DNA of 64,000 nucleotides from Phyllostachys edulis (Eukaryota > Streptophyta > Magnoliopsida > Poales > Poaceae). The notes below the pieces were generated by a model that did not search any database, was not told the DNA's origin, and saw nothing but the letters and a program-made list of their open reading frames with translations. This document shows positions 23,186-34,510 of the stretch, piece by piece. Numbering within the stretch: the stretch's first letter is position 1; each line of letters begins with the position of its first letter. A program made the translations under genes and the position numbers. Location of the stretch: assembly GCA_036346405.1 (NCBI GenBank), contig CM070548.1:67976877-68040876 (forward strand), written 5' to 3'.

Positions 23186-24799
23186 GGCTTTATAATATTT
23201 CTCTTTCTGATTTCTGCAGAAAGTAGGCAAGGAGGACCGTCAGGGCGATGAAGAAGTCGAACCGATGGTCGTTGGTGCGGCCATAGAGCAGTTTGTTTCT
23301 CCCCCAACTAAGAGACGTCGGCTTGTTGAGGCCACCAACAAGGGAGGCTCGAGCTCGAGCCCTGCTGTTGGGAAAGCAGATGCTCCTCAGACCAGGGAGA
23401 GGAGGCTCGCGCAAGCTGTTGATGAGGGCGGTGTAAGCTCGAGCTCCGCTACTCCGTCTGCACCTTTGGCTAATCTTGTCGTAGAAATAATTGCTACAGA
23501 GGAAGCAATCGCAGCAGGAATAGCTGAAGTATTCAAACCCAGGGCCCCCAAGACCAAGGTACCCTTCTATTATGACAGTAAAACCTTCGCAGTTTCTACC
23601 TCTCGTGGCTTTATCAAGCGATTAGAAAAGGAGAATTGGAAGAGTTTCATGTCTTTTGTGAAGGAGACTGCTGCGCCAGCAGTGCCCGTGGTCGAGGACA
23701 GTGCCACTGTTGAGGTGGTCGAGACAGGTCTCGGCCAACCGGAGAGCCAAGAGGCTCAAGGAGCAATGGTGCTCGATCAAGCTCCACGATCAGACGTGGT
23801 CATGACTGTTCCTCAACTTTAGTCGCGACCAGACGTGGTTGAGAAAAAGTCAAAGAAACCTTCCTTAGGGAGGGTTGTTTCCAAACTTAAGATCAAATCC
23901 GACACTCGGAGGTACGTAAAAGAGACAAAAGTGTAAGAACAACATTTACCTTTTGCTTTTTACCACCTGATCATGTTTTCCCTTTTTATGATTTTAGCTT
24001 GGCTCCTTTTATCATTAAGGACATTCCTGCCAAGGAATCCACTACAGTTTCTTCGGCAGGTGAAGAAACAGCAGTGGCGGTGGTCGAAGAGTCAACCACC
24101 GTCCAAACGGTGAAGGGTGTCGTTGTTGCTGACTCGGCCACGACTACTGGAGTGGTCGTAGGGTCAGAGGCGGCTATGACCACTGGGGTGGTCGTAGATG
24201 TAGGGGTGAAGATGGTAGCGGCGGACACATCCGGCCATGGGGGTGAAACATCAATTCACCGTGCTGGAAAGAAGGTTACTGCAGTTGATCCTCCCAGCTC
24301 CCAAGGCCAAGCTACTGGTGCCGCCACCTCCGAAGGAGAAGAAAAGTTTGAGCTCTTCGACCGCATTCTTGGGTTCTTCGCCACGCCATCGTTAGGGCTC
24401 CGTATGCTCAGATCTCGTGATCGTATTCCTCACCCTAAGGACATTCCTAACAGAGGGGATGTCGTCGATGACGAGCATCTTGAAAGGGTTTGGTGGAACC
24501 GAGTTGATGAGATTGATGAACTGAGGGACCCTACGAGGGTGGTATCTTCGTTCGCTCGGACAGCTATGAATGTAAGTACTTGAAATTTGGTATTTACATC
24601 TATACTTTTTCGCGCTTCTTACTGTCTTTCTTTGTGCAGAACACGCTGGAACAAATTGTCGCTGTTGCTGAATATAACAGGCAACTTGTCCATCTACGAC
24701 AAGACAAAGCGCTACTCTGCGAGCAGGTGGAGAGGTTGTAAGTAACTGCTTTTTGTAGCCTTTCATGTTTTGATCACTTACACAGCACTTGCGGGGGTT

Positions 24800-24982
24800 G
24801 TCGTAGAAGATCTTACGACTAGGTACTGGTCGTAGGAGGACTTACGACCAGGGTTCCATCATAGAAATACTTACGATAAGGAACTTACGATCAGGATATT
24901 GTCGTAGAAGAACTTACGACCAGGATATTGTCGTAGAAAGACTTATGACAAGGAGCTGGTCACAGAAGAATTTATGACCAGG
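24800..24982. repeat. hairpin array 2 in an intron of the antisense ORF
   Basis: Six units at about 30-bp spacing, for example 24800-24819 GTCGTAGAAGATCTTACGAC, 24901-24920 GTCGTAGAAGAACTTACGAC and 24930-24949 GTCGTAGAAAGACTTATGAC. The last unit has GGTCACA/TTATGACC arms. Same unit as array 1 and the LTR arrays. Confidence 0.85.
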
Positions 24983-25929
24983 AATTATGCTGACGTCTAC
25001 CCTTTCCCTTTTCAGGCTCAAGAGTGACGAGAAGTCCTTAGCTGATTCTCTCGACTTTGAGAGAGCCGAGAATAAAAAGTTAAGTGAGAAGGTTGAAGAG
25101 CTCCAGAAGAAGCTTCAGGAGGCAAACTCTGCAAACCAAAAGTTGCAGGGACGACTAAGCAGTAAGTGCTGAACTTAATGTTGGAAATATGCCCTAGAGG
25201 CAATCATAGAGATGATTATCTTTCATTATGTTCACAATATTTGATAATATGTTCCTTGAATGAATCATCAGTCATAAAGATTAACGAGTATGTGACTTGT
25301 TGGTGAAGCTCTTTTAACTTATGATGATGTCGTTCTAAAAGTATCCTCGGTCGAAAGTCTTTGGTCTAACACTAGTGACTCTACGACCAACACATGTATT
25401 GATTGATGATCATGTTTCACCGGCCATGGATATAGGGATATCGAATCAATAATGTGGACACGTGTTAGAGAACATGGTGTTGGATAAGACCCACCTTGAG
25501 ACACTATTGAGATTGTTATGATTCTATGTGTCGTTAGTTGGTCTCAAGCAATGATGATGTATAATCCTTAGACTCGAGATCAAGATGGTTTCCTACATGT
25601 GTAATAGCACTCTTAGGGTTGCCAAACGCTACTCAGAATCGGGTAGTTATAAAGGTAGCTTTCGGGTATGCTATGAAACATGCAGGGGATGTGATTGGTT
25701 GATATGGATTTGCCCTCCTAACATAATAGGAGAGATATCTCGCCCTCAAGTAGTCGGATAAAGAAAGTGCATGGCCATATACATCGTGGTCAAGAGTTCG
25801 ACCACATAAGGTTATCCGATACTCGACGAGAAAGTATTGAATACCCATGGATGACACAACATTTCACCCGGAGTTCAACCAGATATCGTGAGGCAAAGGG
25901 AGAATACATGAGAAATGTTAGTTCGACCG

Positions 25930-26075
25930 CCACTGATGGTCGATGGAGATACAAGCAAGTCGTAGATCGGTCGAACGTAATCACAGAGTGGTCGAAACCA
26001 AGTCGTAAGGAGTTACGAGTTGGTCGTGATCAAATACGAACCGGTCAGATAGAGATAGGACACGGTCGTAAGTGA
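25930..26075. repeat. TACGAC/GTCGTA array in U3 of the Angela-like solo LTR
   Basis: Repeats of GTCGTA, GGTCGTAAG and GTCGAA-type words at about 15-25 bp spacing, ending about 230 bp upstream of the LTR TATA box. The Tat element carries the same hexamer dyad. Confidence 0.7.
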
Positions 26076-26303
26076 TGAGGACCTGGTCAGAGATCATATT
26101 GCATTAAGGTTCGTCCGATATAATTTGTGTGTATTCGGGAATCGTTATGTCCTGCTAGGAACCGCTATTTACTCGTGGCGGAAAAGGTTTCCAGTCACAA
26201 CCGAACTACACATGAACCTAACGGGTCACACACTTAACGGGTTGGAACAAACCAGTACGAATACGATTCGTAAAACGTGTTTGGATAGGATCCGTCACGA
26301 GCA

Positions 26304-26312
26304 CTATATAAG
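26304..26312 (+). promoter_or_regulatory. LTR TATA box
   Basis: CTATATAAG, followed about 30 bp downstream by the presumed U3/R boundary. It is conserved in the other copies of this LTR (for example the minus-strand ACTATATAAG at 43291-43300). Confidence 0.65.
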
Positions 26313-27696
26313 GAGATGCATGAGGCTGTTGGGGAGAAGGGAGTTGATGTGAGTTGCCCTACCGAAACCCTAGCCGCCATCTTCTTGAGAGCCTCCCCGT
26401 GCGATTTGGTGCTAGCACACCGGCGTACGATTGTTCCTTCCCGGGACGTGTGGATACCATAGAGGCGCTTCTACGTTGTTGCGCTTAAGGACGATCCGCG
26501 ATCTTCGCAAGGAACTGCAGAGGTGCTGGAGGAGACGATCAACTCACGAGGACACTGGACGATCGACTACGACCACTACACCGATGCGCTCTTCGTCAGA
26601 TCAGGCTACTCTGACGCTTCTTCCGCTGCTCCGCGTGTCTAGTGGTAACGATCTGTGATCATCTACTTGCTTGGCTTCCTGGTTTGCGTGGTAGAAATTT
26701 TGTTTATAGCTATCGTAGCCTACCCCGCGACCCAACACTTAAGACCGCCTTCGACCTCCGTTTCTTTTTCTGAATCTCATTCTCTTTCAGACAAAGACCA
26801 AGAGGTCCAGACGTGGGAGCAACATTACCTTAAGGACACCGCCGCCCACGTTGAAGAAATCAGGAAGTTAGATTCTCAACTAGTTGGTAAGCAAATCTTT
26901 ACCTACAATTAGTTGTGTTTTCCTCTCGAGGTCATTTTATTTGACTGACATTATTCTTTTCAGAACAAGTAGTACAAGTAAAACGACTTCGCGAGGCTTC
27001 GACTCGCAATCAGGAGGAAATGAAGACTTTGAAGATTAATCTTCAAAACAATATTTCATTCCTGAACAATGTACTTGGTGGGCTTCATGCAGAGGGGACT
27101 ACTCCTCAGGATGGCACGTTGTTTGCCCAATCGAGTGCCATTGGTGAACAAGTCGGAACTTTGCAAGAGTTGGTGACTACGCTGAGAGCTAACCAATTCG
27201 ACTCGATAAAGGATGCGATCTAAGAGGGAATAAGATTTGTCTTAGCAAAACTTAAATCTCATGATCCCACCCTTAATCTGCAGCCTGTTGTAGATGACTT
27301 CACCTGCCCTGAAGCAGAAGCGGAGTAGTTAATAGAGACAATGCGGTAGATCATCGAGTTAGTCACGGAGGGTATGCAAGTCGCCTTCCTCCTCCCGAGT
27401 AACTGTCACTGCATTCCTGCAAAGACAAATTTTTTGTTGATGTTGATATATAATCCTTCCTTCTTCCTGAAAATCATCTTGTCAAGTAGTTAATAACTCA
27501 TAAGATAATGAATGGAAAAAGAGCAAGACTAAGAATTGAAGTCAAGTTAATAACTTTATCCTAGCCCCCGACTATTTGCTTGGTTTATTTAGATAAATCA
27601 AGTAAATAGTGTTTAATGGGTTTTCTGAAAAAGAGAGAGGTTTAGCTAACTTGTAGTTTTTCGATCACGATAATCTTGCACAGGTCGTAAGAGTAG

Positions 27697-28262
27697 GAAC
27701 GAGTCGACACTAGGAAGGTCCTTCTAGTGGGCAGAACCACGTGCAGAGAGGAAAGGCTTCAACTAGGTGATGTTACCGTCTCCGACCAGATTAATCAAAT
27801 CAAGAACGGTCAACTTGAGTTAGATAAACGTCTGGAGTTCCTTAAAAAATTGTCCAACTTATCTCAATGCACTCAGTATATTCGCTCTGGTAGCAAGAGT
27901 TAGAAACAAAACAACGCTAGTAAGTTCCTTCTAGTGGGCAGGACCACGTGCAGAGAGGAAAGTCTTCGACAAGGTGTTGCAACTTCCTCCGACCAGTTAA
28001 AACAAACCGAGTTTATCGAAAGTAGTCGAGCAAATTTGGAAAGTGTACTCTGCTTAATTTATTTTTCAAAAAGATGGATGAAGAAATAAACTAAGGTACT
28101 AAGAGTTGGCTTGACATTATTTCAACTATGTTTCGAACCCAAGCTCTTTGTGTTGGTAAAAAAAGGGGGGAACGAGTCGACTCTAGGAAGTTCCTTCTAG
28201 TGCGCGGGACCACGTGCTGAGAGGAAAGGCTTCGACTAGGTGACGTTACCATCCTTTCGACT
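27697..28262. repeat. three-copy repeat in the Tat element with CCACGTG core
   Basis: Copies at about 27697-27788, 27922-27995 and 28170-28262. Shared landmarks in order are GAACGAGTCGAC (first and third copies), TCCTTCTAGTG, GACCACGTGC, AGAGAGGAAAG and a TCCGACCA-type end. The copies start roughly 225-250 bp apart. Each contains the palindrome CACGTG (G-box). This is non-coding DNA in the element's long 3' region. Confidence 0.85.
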
Positions 28263-28279
28263 AGTGTAAAGATGAACTG

Positions 28280-28370
28280 GGTTCTGGTCGTAGAATGTCT
28301 TACGACCAGTGCATTATCGTGGAAGAGTGCACGACTTAGTAACTGGTCGAGGGCGGACCTTTGACCAGGG
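28280..28370. repeat. short dyad array near the Tat integrase end
   Basis: Units such as 28286-28307 with GGTCGTA/TACGACC arms, then ATCGTGGAAGAGTGCACGA and a weaker GGTCGAGG/TTTGACC unit. Same design as the other Tat arrays. Confidence 0.7.
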
Positions 28371-28419
28371 TATGGTTGAAAGAATTGTCAAAGAACTACT
28401 CGAAGTAATACAATAAAGA

Positions 28420-29690
28420 TAGAAAGAACCTGATGCTTTATTGAACGGTTGGTTGTTTACACGTAGAATTTGCGTAACTGGTTGATATTCCAAGAATTTG
28501 AGAGAATTTGGTTGTCTTCCATTGCCAGTCGTACCGAACCTAGTCGCATAACTTCGACCACTGTGTAAGGACCTTCCCACTTGGGGGAAAGCTTGTTCCG
28601 ATTAGACTAGGATTGAATTTTCCTCAATACCAAGTCACCTACAGCAAGGCTGCGAGGTTGTACCTTACGATTGTAGTATTTGTGCAGGCTTCTTTGGTAG
28701 ATCCGAACGGATTAAGGCCTGATTCCTCTTTTCTTCGAGTAGGTTAATGTCATCCGCTCAAAGTTGTTCTTGGGCTGAGTCATTGAAACTCTCGACCCTT
28801 GTAGACCTGATCTTTAGTTCTGGCGGAAGCATGGCTTCGGCACCAAAAACTAGGAAAAAGGTGTTTCGCCTGTTGCCCGACTAGCGGTCATGCGAACTGC
28901 CCATAATACTGAGGGTAATTCTTGTACCCAAGCCCCCGAGCGCTTGACAAGCTGGTCGAAGACTCGAGTTTTAATTCCCTGCATTATTTGGCCATTCGCT
29001 CGTTCGACTGCCCCATTGCTTTGGGGATGGGCGACAGAGGCGTAATGTAGCTTGGTACCAACTCGTCGCAAAATTCTGAAATTTTGCACTCAAAAATTGT
29101 TTACCATTATCTGTGATTATTCGACTTGGGACACCAAACCGAGTAATCACGCTTCTCATCATGAACCATTTTGCGGCTTCCGTTGTTATCCCAGTCATAG
29201 GTTCGGCTTCGATCCATTTTGTGAACGTATCAATAGCCACAAAAAGGAACTCGGCGCCTCTTGGAGCCCTTGGGAATGGTCCTAGGATGTCGAGACCCCA
29301 GGTCGCAAAAGGCCAAGATAAAGGGATTGTTTGTAATGCCTGAGCTAGTTGGTGTATTTGCCTGCTATGAAACTGGCATTGTACACATTTCTTAACCAAC
29401 TCTTTGGCATCGTAGAGGGCTGTTGGCCAGTAAAATTCTTGTCGAAAGGCTTTTCCGACCAACGTTTTGTAGGAAGCATGAGTTCTACAGATGCCCCCGT
29501 GTATGTCGTGAAGGAGGTTTAGTCCTTCTCTCTGCGGTATGCATCGCATGAGTACCCCTTGAGTACCTCGTTTATAAAGGACTCCTTTGACCAAAGTATA
29601 CATTTTGGCCTTTCGGGATAAACGATCTGCTTCGAGATCGTCATCGGGTACAGAACCCGTCTGAAGATACTTGTAGATGGGATCCATCCA
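28420..29690 (-). pseudogene. Tat element integrase
   Basis: Contains the HHCC zinc-binding region (HDIHGGICRTHASYKTLVG ... CVQCQF) and the core with WGLDILGPFPRA, TDNGKQFLSAKF and NGAVERANGQIMQGIK carrying the D, D and E positions. The C-terminal part has KLSPKWEGPYTV-type sequence in another frame. A frameshift near 29050-29090 separates the second Asp from the catalytic Glu, so no active enzyme can be made. It lies downstream of the second RNase H, the usual order in this lineage. Confidence 0.85.
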
Positions 29691-29732
29691 AGTGTCCTCG
29701 TAATCTAGAGTTGCTATCTCAATAGGAGATGT

Positions 29733-30240
29733 CTATGGTGTGTCCACCAGAGACGGCTTCTGGAGTTGCTCCAAGAAGACCTCTTTTGGCACTTGTGATT
29801 GGGAAGAAGCTATCCGAGCAAGCTGGTCTGCGAGGAAATTATCCTTTCGAGGGATAAATTGTACCTCGAAACCGAAAAAATGCTTTTCAAGCTTTCGAAC
29901 CTCCGATAAGTACCGAGACATGATCAGATTAGAGCACTGGTACTCTTTTCCTACTTGATTCACGACTAGTTGAGAGTCTCCTCTCATGAGTAGTCGTCGA
30001 ATCATGAAAGTGCTTTTTGTACTGTGATGCCGGCTAGTAAACCTTCGTATTCTGCCACGTTGTTAGTGGCCTGAAAGTTTAACTGTATGGCATACTTTAA
30101 GGTCTCTCTGTTAGGAGATTCCAGGACCACCCCAGCTCCCGAGCCACTTAAAGTAAGTGACCCGTCAAAGTACATCGTCCACTTGTCGTGGGTATCGTAC
30201 TAGGGATTCTGAACAGGTTTAGGATTTGTCCATTCAGCGA
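29733..30240 (-). pseudogene. Tat element second (archaeal-type) RNase H
   Basis: An extra RNase H between the RT-RNase H and integrase, a Tat-lineage hallmark. The catalytic landmarks are MYFDGSLTLSGSGAGVVLES (D), NFQATNNVAEYEGLLAGI (E), LLMRGDSQLVVNQVG (D) and DNFLADQLARIASS (D). A frame break with stops near 30000 splits the two halves. Confidence 0.82.
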
Positions 30241-30249
30241 CAAAGTCTA

Positions 30250-31440
30250 CCAAGATCTGGGATTTAATAGCCGTTCAGGACATGAAATAGAGGTCAAACT
30301 CCCCAAGTTCTACTGACCATTTAGACATGCGTCCCGCTGCTTCCCTATTTTGGAGGATCACTCCTAAGGGAAACTCAAACGACACAATTATCTTGTGTGC
30401 CTGAAAATAATGCTTCAGTTTCCTCGAAGACATGAGGAGGGTATAGAGAAGCTTTTGGACCTGAGGATAACGCTCCTTAGGTCCGTGCAAAACTTCACTC
30501 ACGTAGTACACCGGTCGTTGAACGTTTTCACGTTCTACAACTAGTACTACGCTCACTGCCTATGGTGTGGCAGCTAAATAAATTAAGAGTGTCTCTTCTG
30601 GTTTCAGGGAAACCAAAACAGGAGCACTCGTAAGATATCTCTTGACATCCTCGAAGGCAGCGTTTGCCTCTTCCAACCACTCGAAACCCTCGTACTTCCT
30701 TAGAAGTTTGAAGAAAGGTAGTCCTTTTTCCCCCAGTCGTGCTATGAAACAACTTAAAGCTGCCATACACCCTGTGAGCTTTTGGATTTCTTTCTTCGTG
30801 GTTGGAGAGCACATTTGAACAATGGCTTTTATCTTTTCGGGATTTGCTTCAATCCCTCATACGGAGACTAGGATTCCAAGCAATTTTCCCGAAGAGACTC
30901 CAAACACACACTTCTCAGGATTGAGTTTCAAGCGGTGTTTTCTGAGGTTGTCGAACGTCTCCTGCAAGTCCAAAACAAGATCAAGCCGTTTGATGCTTTT
31001 TATGACTAGATCGTTAACATAGGCTTCCAAAATTCGACCTAGCTGAGGTGAAAAAGTCGATTGCATCAAACGTTGAAAAGAAGCGCCAGCATTTTTAGAT
31101 CAAATGGCATTTTAACATAGCAAAATATACCAAATGGAGTAATAAATGCGGTCTTTTCTTCATCTTCTAGACACATTAATCTGATGGTAGCCAGAATATG
31201 CATCTAGAAAACTTAATGTTTCGTAACCAGTAGTAGAGTCAACCAACTGATCGATACGAGGTAAAGGGAAATCATCTTTTGGACAAGCTTTATTAAGATC
31301 AGTGAAGTCTACGCACATTCGCCAATTGCCATTAGACTTCCTAACCATTACAGGGTTGGCCAACCACTCTGGGTGGTCGACTTCTCTTATAAAGCCTGCT
31401 TTAAGTAGCTTGTCCAATTCTGACCGTATAGCATCTCGTC
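30250..31440 (-). pseudogene. Tat element reverse transcriptase and RNase H
   Basis: RT starts at MDKLLKAGFIREVDHPEWLA and continues NWRMCVDFTDLNKACPKDDF, FPLPRIDQLVDSTTGYETLS, FLDAYSGYHQINV. A frameshift follows. The active-site box reads YVNDLVIKS, with Asn where YVDD is expected. The thumb/connection and RNase H region includes FFKLLRKYEGFEWLEEANAA, VYYVSEVLHGPKERYPQVQK and LKHYFQAHKIIV. TAG interrupts TP*AVSVV, and a TGA follows YFMS. The RT is clearly dead. Confidence 0.87.
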
Positions 31441-31756
31441 GATTAGGGGCAAATCTTTGTAATTTTTAGTTTACAGGTACTTTGTCAGGCCGTAAAGCTA
31501 GCATGTGCTCGATCACTTCCCTGGGGACTCCGGGCATGTCGGATGCTTGCCACGCGAAGACATCTGCGTTTACTCGGAGGAAAGTGATGAGGGCGTCTTC
31601 CTACTTGGGGTCGAAAGTATCCCCAATACGAACAGTCTTCGAAGGTTTCTCCTGATCCAGGGGAACTTCTTTGACTTGGTCGTTCGGCTTGGGCACAGCT
31701 TTAGGCTTCAAGCTCTTGGTCGAATGCTGCCCTTTTTCTTCCCGAGTTGGTATCTG

Positions 31757-32185
31757 ACCCACCATCTTGAGGGATCAACGGTCACACGTGTGCGCCATCT
31801 TCTTATCACAATGAATTGTGATTACTCCTTTGGGACCTGGCATCTTAAGACATTGATACCTATAATGAGTTGCCATTAAGAATTTTGCCAAAGCTGGTCG
31901 TCCGAGTATGGCGTTATATGCCGTATCGAAATCGACCACATCAAAGGAGATTTTCTCTGTCCTGAAATTACTTGGTGAACCAAATGTTAAAGGAAGAGAA
32001 AATTGACCAATGGGTTTGACCAAAGACCCTGGTACAATATCATGAAATGAATATCTTACCGGTCTTACCTTGGTCCTAGGTACTTGCATTTTGTCCAGGG
32101 TGCTCATAAACAGAATGTTTAACGAGCTACCACCATCAATCAACACTCGATTTACTCGACAGTTGTTGATGGTGGGTTCGACCAT
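31757..32185 (-). pseudogene. Tat element aspartic protease
   Basis: Retroviral-type protease with the lineage-typical active site RVLIDGGSSLNILF, followed by FDVVDFDTAYNAILGRPALA, which includes the ILGR flap/C-terminal motif. It lies upstream of RT and downstream of the gag zinc finger in the same polyprotein direction. The local reading frame is open for 136 residues. Confidence 0.82.
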
Positions 32186-34510
32186 GATCGAGCTTGACTA
32201 GGTCGGGTTGAAGGATCGGCGATCACCCTTCTCGAAAGAGATGGTGACTTCCGACCACCTTGGTACTTTATTAACAAGAGGAGAGTCAATGGAGTTTACC
32301 TCGCGTTCGACTGCCTTAAGCTGTCATGTTAACTCGTATGCCGATGATCCTCCAAAGATGTGCTCGATGGTGTGCTCGGGATCTTGAAATGGCATGTCCT
32401 CGTTGTCATCCGACTGTGTACGACCACTGGCTTGCCCTACTTCTTCGAGGGTAGGAAGTGACCCTTTGCCGTTGTAATAGTCTTCGAGTTTTCGTTGGAA
32501 AACTCGGCAGTTGCGGAGGTCATGCCCTTCCTTTTTGTGGAAAGGGCACCACCTAGGCTTATCGTTCTTCCATTCGGGACGCTTACCTTTGCCTCGATCG
32601 GGGTATTGCTTGTCAGTTCGTGGCTCCTTATCGCTTACGGCCAGGATCTTCTTAGAAGCATTGGCTTCAAGATTTTGTCCCTTTGCCTTGTTCTTTGATT
32701 TCTTGGCCTTCTTATCCTTCTTTTTGCTACCTTCGCCAGTCTCTTGAGGGTGCTGATCATCTCGATCGATGATTTTGGTCCACTCAATTGCTTCGCCGGC
32801 GAGAGCGCATCGATCACCATCTCAAGAGTTCACACTGATGGAGGGAGGGTTCAAAGCGATGCCCTCCGTGATCCTTACGCCACGGACTCGCTTGAAGGCT
32901 CGATAATGATCGTCGAAACCTCAGAATAGAATTGCAAACTCGATCAAACGCTCGATGAATTGGCGAGTGTTTCATGGTCGCTTTGTCGATCTCGTAGGTC
33001 GTCCTCCTTTCCGGGGCGATAGTAGGTGCCCTGGAAATTAGCCAGCAACAGATCACAGAGGTGTTGCCACGAGTAGATCGACTTGACTGGTTGGTTTAAT
33101 AACCATGATCGAGCAAACCCTTCGAGCACAGTTGGAAGGTAATTCGCCATGACGCGCTCTCCTCCTCCTGCTGCTTGGACATCAGTTGTGTAGATCTAAA
33201 GGAATTCGATGGGATTTTGAGACCCATCAAATTTCTCTATGTTCCCTGGTCGAAATCACGGCGGCCAGTGAACTGCTCGGAGGTCAGGCGAGAATGCCCG
33301 ACATCCGGTAATCACGTCGTAACGCCTCCTTTGTAGAAAAGAGGGGTTGACGTCGCCAGGTGATCGTACTCGACGATATCCAGCAAGGGGTGAATCTGAC
33401 TTATAATAAGTCTCGATCCTATGAGGGTAATACTCCTCGTATCTTGTCTGCTGTTGCAAAACTCTCGGTCGAAGTGGTGAATGATCACCTCTCCTAGGAG
33501 CTTTATGATCGTCAAACATTCGAGGAACTCTTTTCCGGATTGGGGAGCGATGCACCTTGCGGTGATCTCCATACCGCGAGTTATTCGAATGGCTGGAAGC
33601 TAATGGAGTCGTATTGCCACGACTCCTGGAATGACGCCGGCGGGGTCGTTCGAGCTTGCTCATCGTACTTCGCAGCCTTTGTGCGATCTCTTCGGTGAAG
33701 AGGTTGTAGCCATGTGCTCAGGCAAGTTCTCAAGATGGGTTCTCGAGCAGGTCGTTGATATGCTGAAGTTCCTGAGCTTCTTCCGACTGGTATTGAGCAT
33801 GCCCAAGCAATTTTCTCTGAGCTGTGACTCATTTTCGTCGGTTTATTTCAGAATCATTCATACCTAATCCTTGAGCTTGCCTCAATGGAGTGCGATGATC
33901 TCGAGAATTTCCCGCACGCTCATCAGAGTATTGACTCTGGTCGTCGTCGGTGGTGTCTTTGTCATTGCCATGAGCGGTCGTAGGGTGTGATCTTCGGGGA
34001 GCATCTACAGCCTCGTCTCTAGGAGAGTTATTGCTACCTGAGGGCAGGACGAAGACCTCCCATTGATGATCTCCACTTGTGCTAGAGGTCTCCTCACTTG
34101 AGGAGTCGTCGAATGACACCATCTGGCGACTTAGAGTAAACCCCTCCAGGAAGGGGAATTTCGGTTATAACTTGCTCTCTGTCGACAGCGAGTCCTCAAG
34201 ATTGGGATGGTCGAACTCGCAGGAAGAGCATGTTCGATCGCATTCTTGGCTGGGCTAACCGGAGAGAGAGAATCACGAGATGTTGATGAAGATCCGGAAT
34301 TACGACTTCCAGGAGTTGTCGCGCTAGGTCGGACTGTCTTAGGCGGACTTGGACATTTGGAGAGGGAATCCTCACCGTGTCACGAGTCTGCCTTGGGACA
34401 GCCCTCATTGTGGTCGGATTGACCCTTGTCCTCTGAGTAAGCTGGTTCCCCATCTGGACGTATAGTTGTGGGGGATAAGGATCTCTCCTCAACTCCATTG
34501 ATGGTAAGAT
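32186..34510 (-). pseudogene. Tat element gag (main part)
   Basis: From 5' to 3' on minus: an arginine/proline-rich, disordered N-terminal segment (MELRRDPYPPQLYVQMGNQL; HSPLRPRVLQQQTRYEEYYP), then the retrotransposon gag core (MANYLPTVLEGFARSWLLNQ; SIYSWQHLCDLLLANFQGTY). Next are LDSRVCNSILRF-type residues and a zinc-finger-like CPFHKKEGHDLRNCRVF region (about 32500-32560). Several frame shifts and stops occur. The first codons of gag lie at 44572-44442, cut off by the Angela-like insertion. Confidence 0.78.

Larger units (their letters stand above)
25174..26742 (+). mobile_element. Angela/BARE-like copia solo LTR
   Basis: The LTR is 25179-26737 (1559 bp), starting TGTTGGAAATATGCCCTAG and ending GCGACCCAACA. 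It is flanked by CTTAA at 25174-25178 and 26738-26742. The start is the conserved Angela/BARE LTR terminus. Both other LTRs of this family in the window (34511-35724 and 42826-44441) align in reverse orientation. No internal region is present, so it is a solo LTR. It sits in the antisense ORF region of the Tat element. Confidence 0.92.
22091..27223 (+). pseudogene. antisense additional ORF of the Tat element (gypsy-type transposon domain, coiled coil)
   Basis: The reading direction is opposite to pol. The first exon (22091-22822) begins MAGAASQWAESEMDATRI and contains the Transposase_28 / putative gypsy-type transposon domain: FYECGLRLPARPS, FQVELVNLVPNSITMLRVFV, LCEAYLGIPANLELFRYYYG, WKKRWFYWEI. 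A consensus donor (GTAAGT) follows at 22823. Later exon-like blocks are acidic and Ala/Val/Thr-rich (23265-23822, 23999-24583) and then coiled coil (about 25020-25170: ENKKLSEKVEELQKKLQEAN; 26790-26900; 26963-27223: VGTLQELVTTLRANQFDSIK). Introns carry dyad arrays. TAG at about codon 19, TAA before FYECGL, and the solo LTR insertion at 25179 break it. The product's function is unknown even in intact elements. Confidence 0.7.
27224..28419. other. non-coding 3' region of the Tat element with repeats
   Basis: Lies between the end of the antisense ORF and the integrase C-terminus. It has no coding sequence that I recognise. It contains three copies of a segment of about 75-90 bp and a short dyad array (28280-28370), both listed separately. 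Confidence 0.6.

Noticed and set aside
23051..24982. Regularly spaced repeats resembling a CRISPR array
   Set aside because: Units are diverged, spacing is short and uneven, they lie in introns of a retrotransposon ORF, and the genome is a plant.
29052..29343. Plus-strand ORFs opposite the integrase
   Set aside because: Antisense shadows of the integrase coding sequence.
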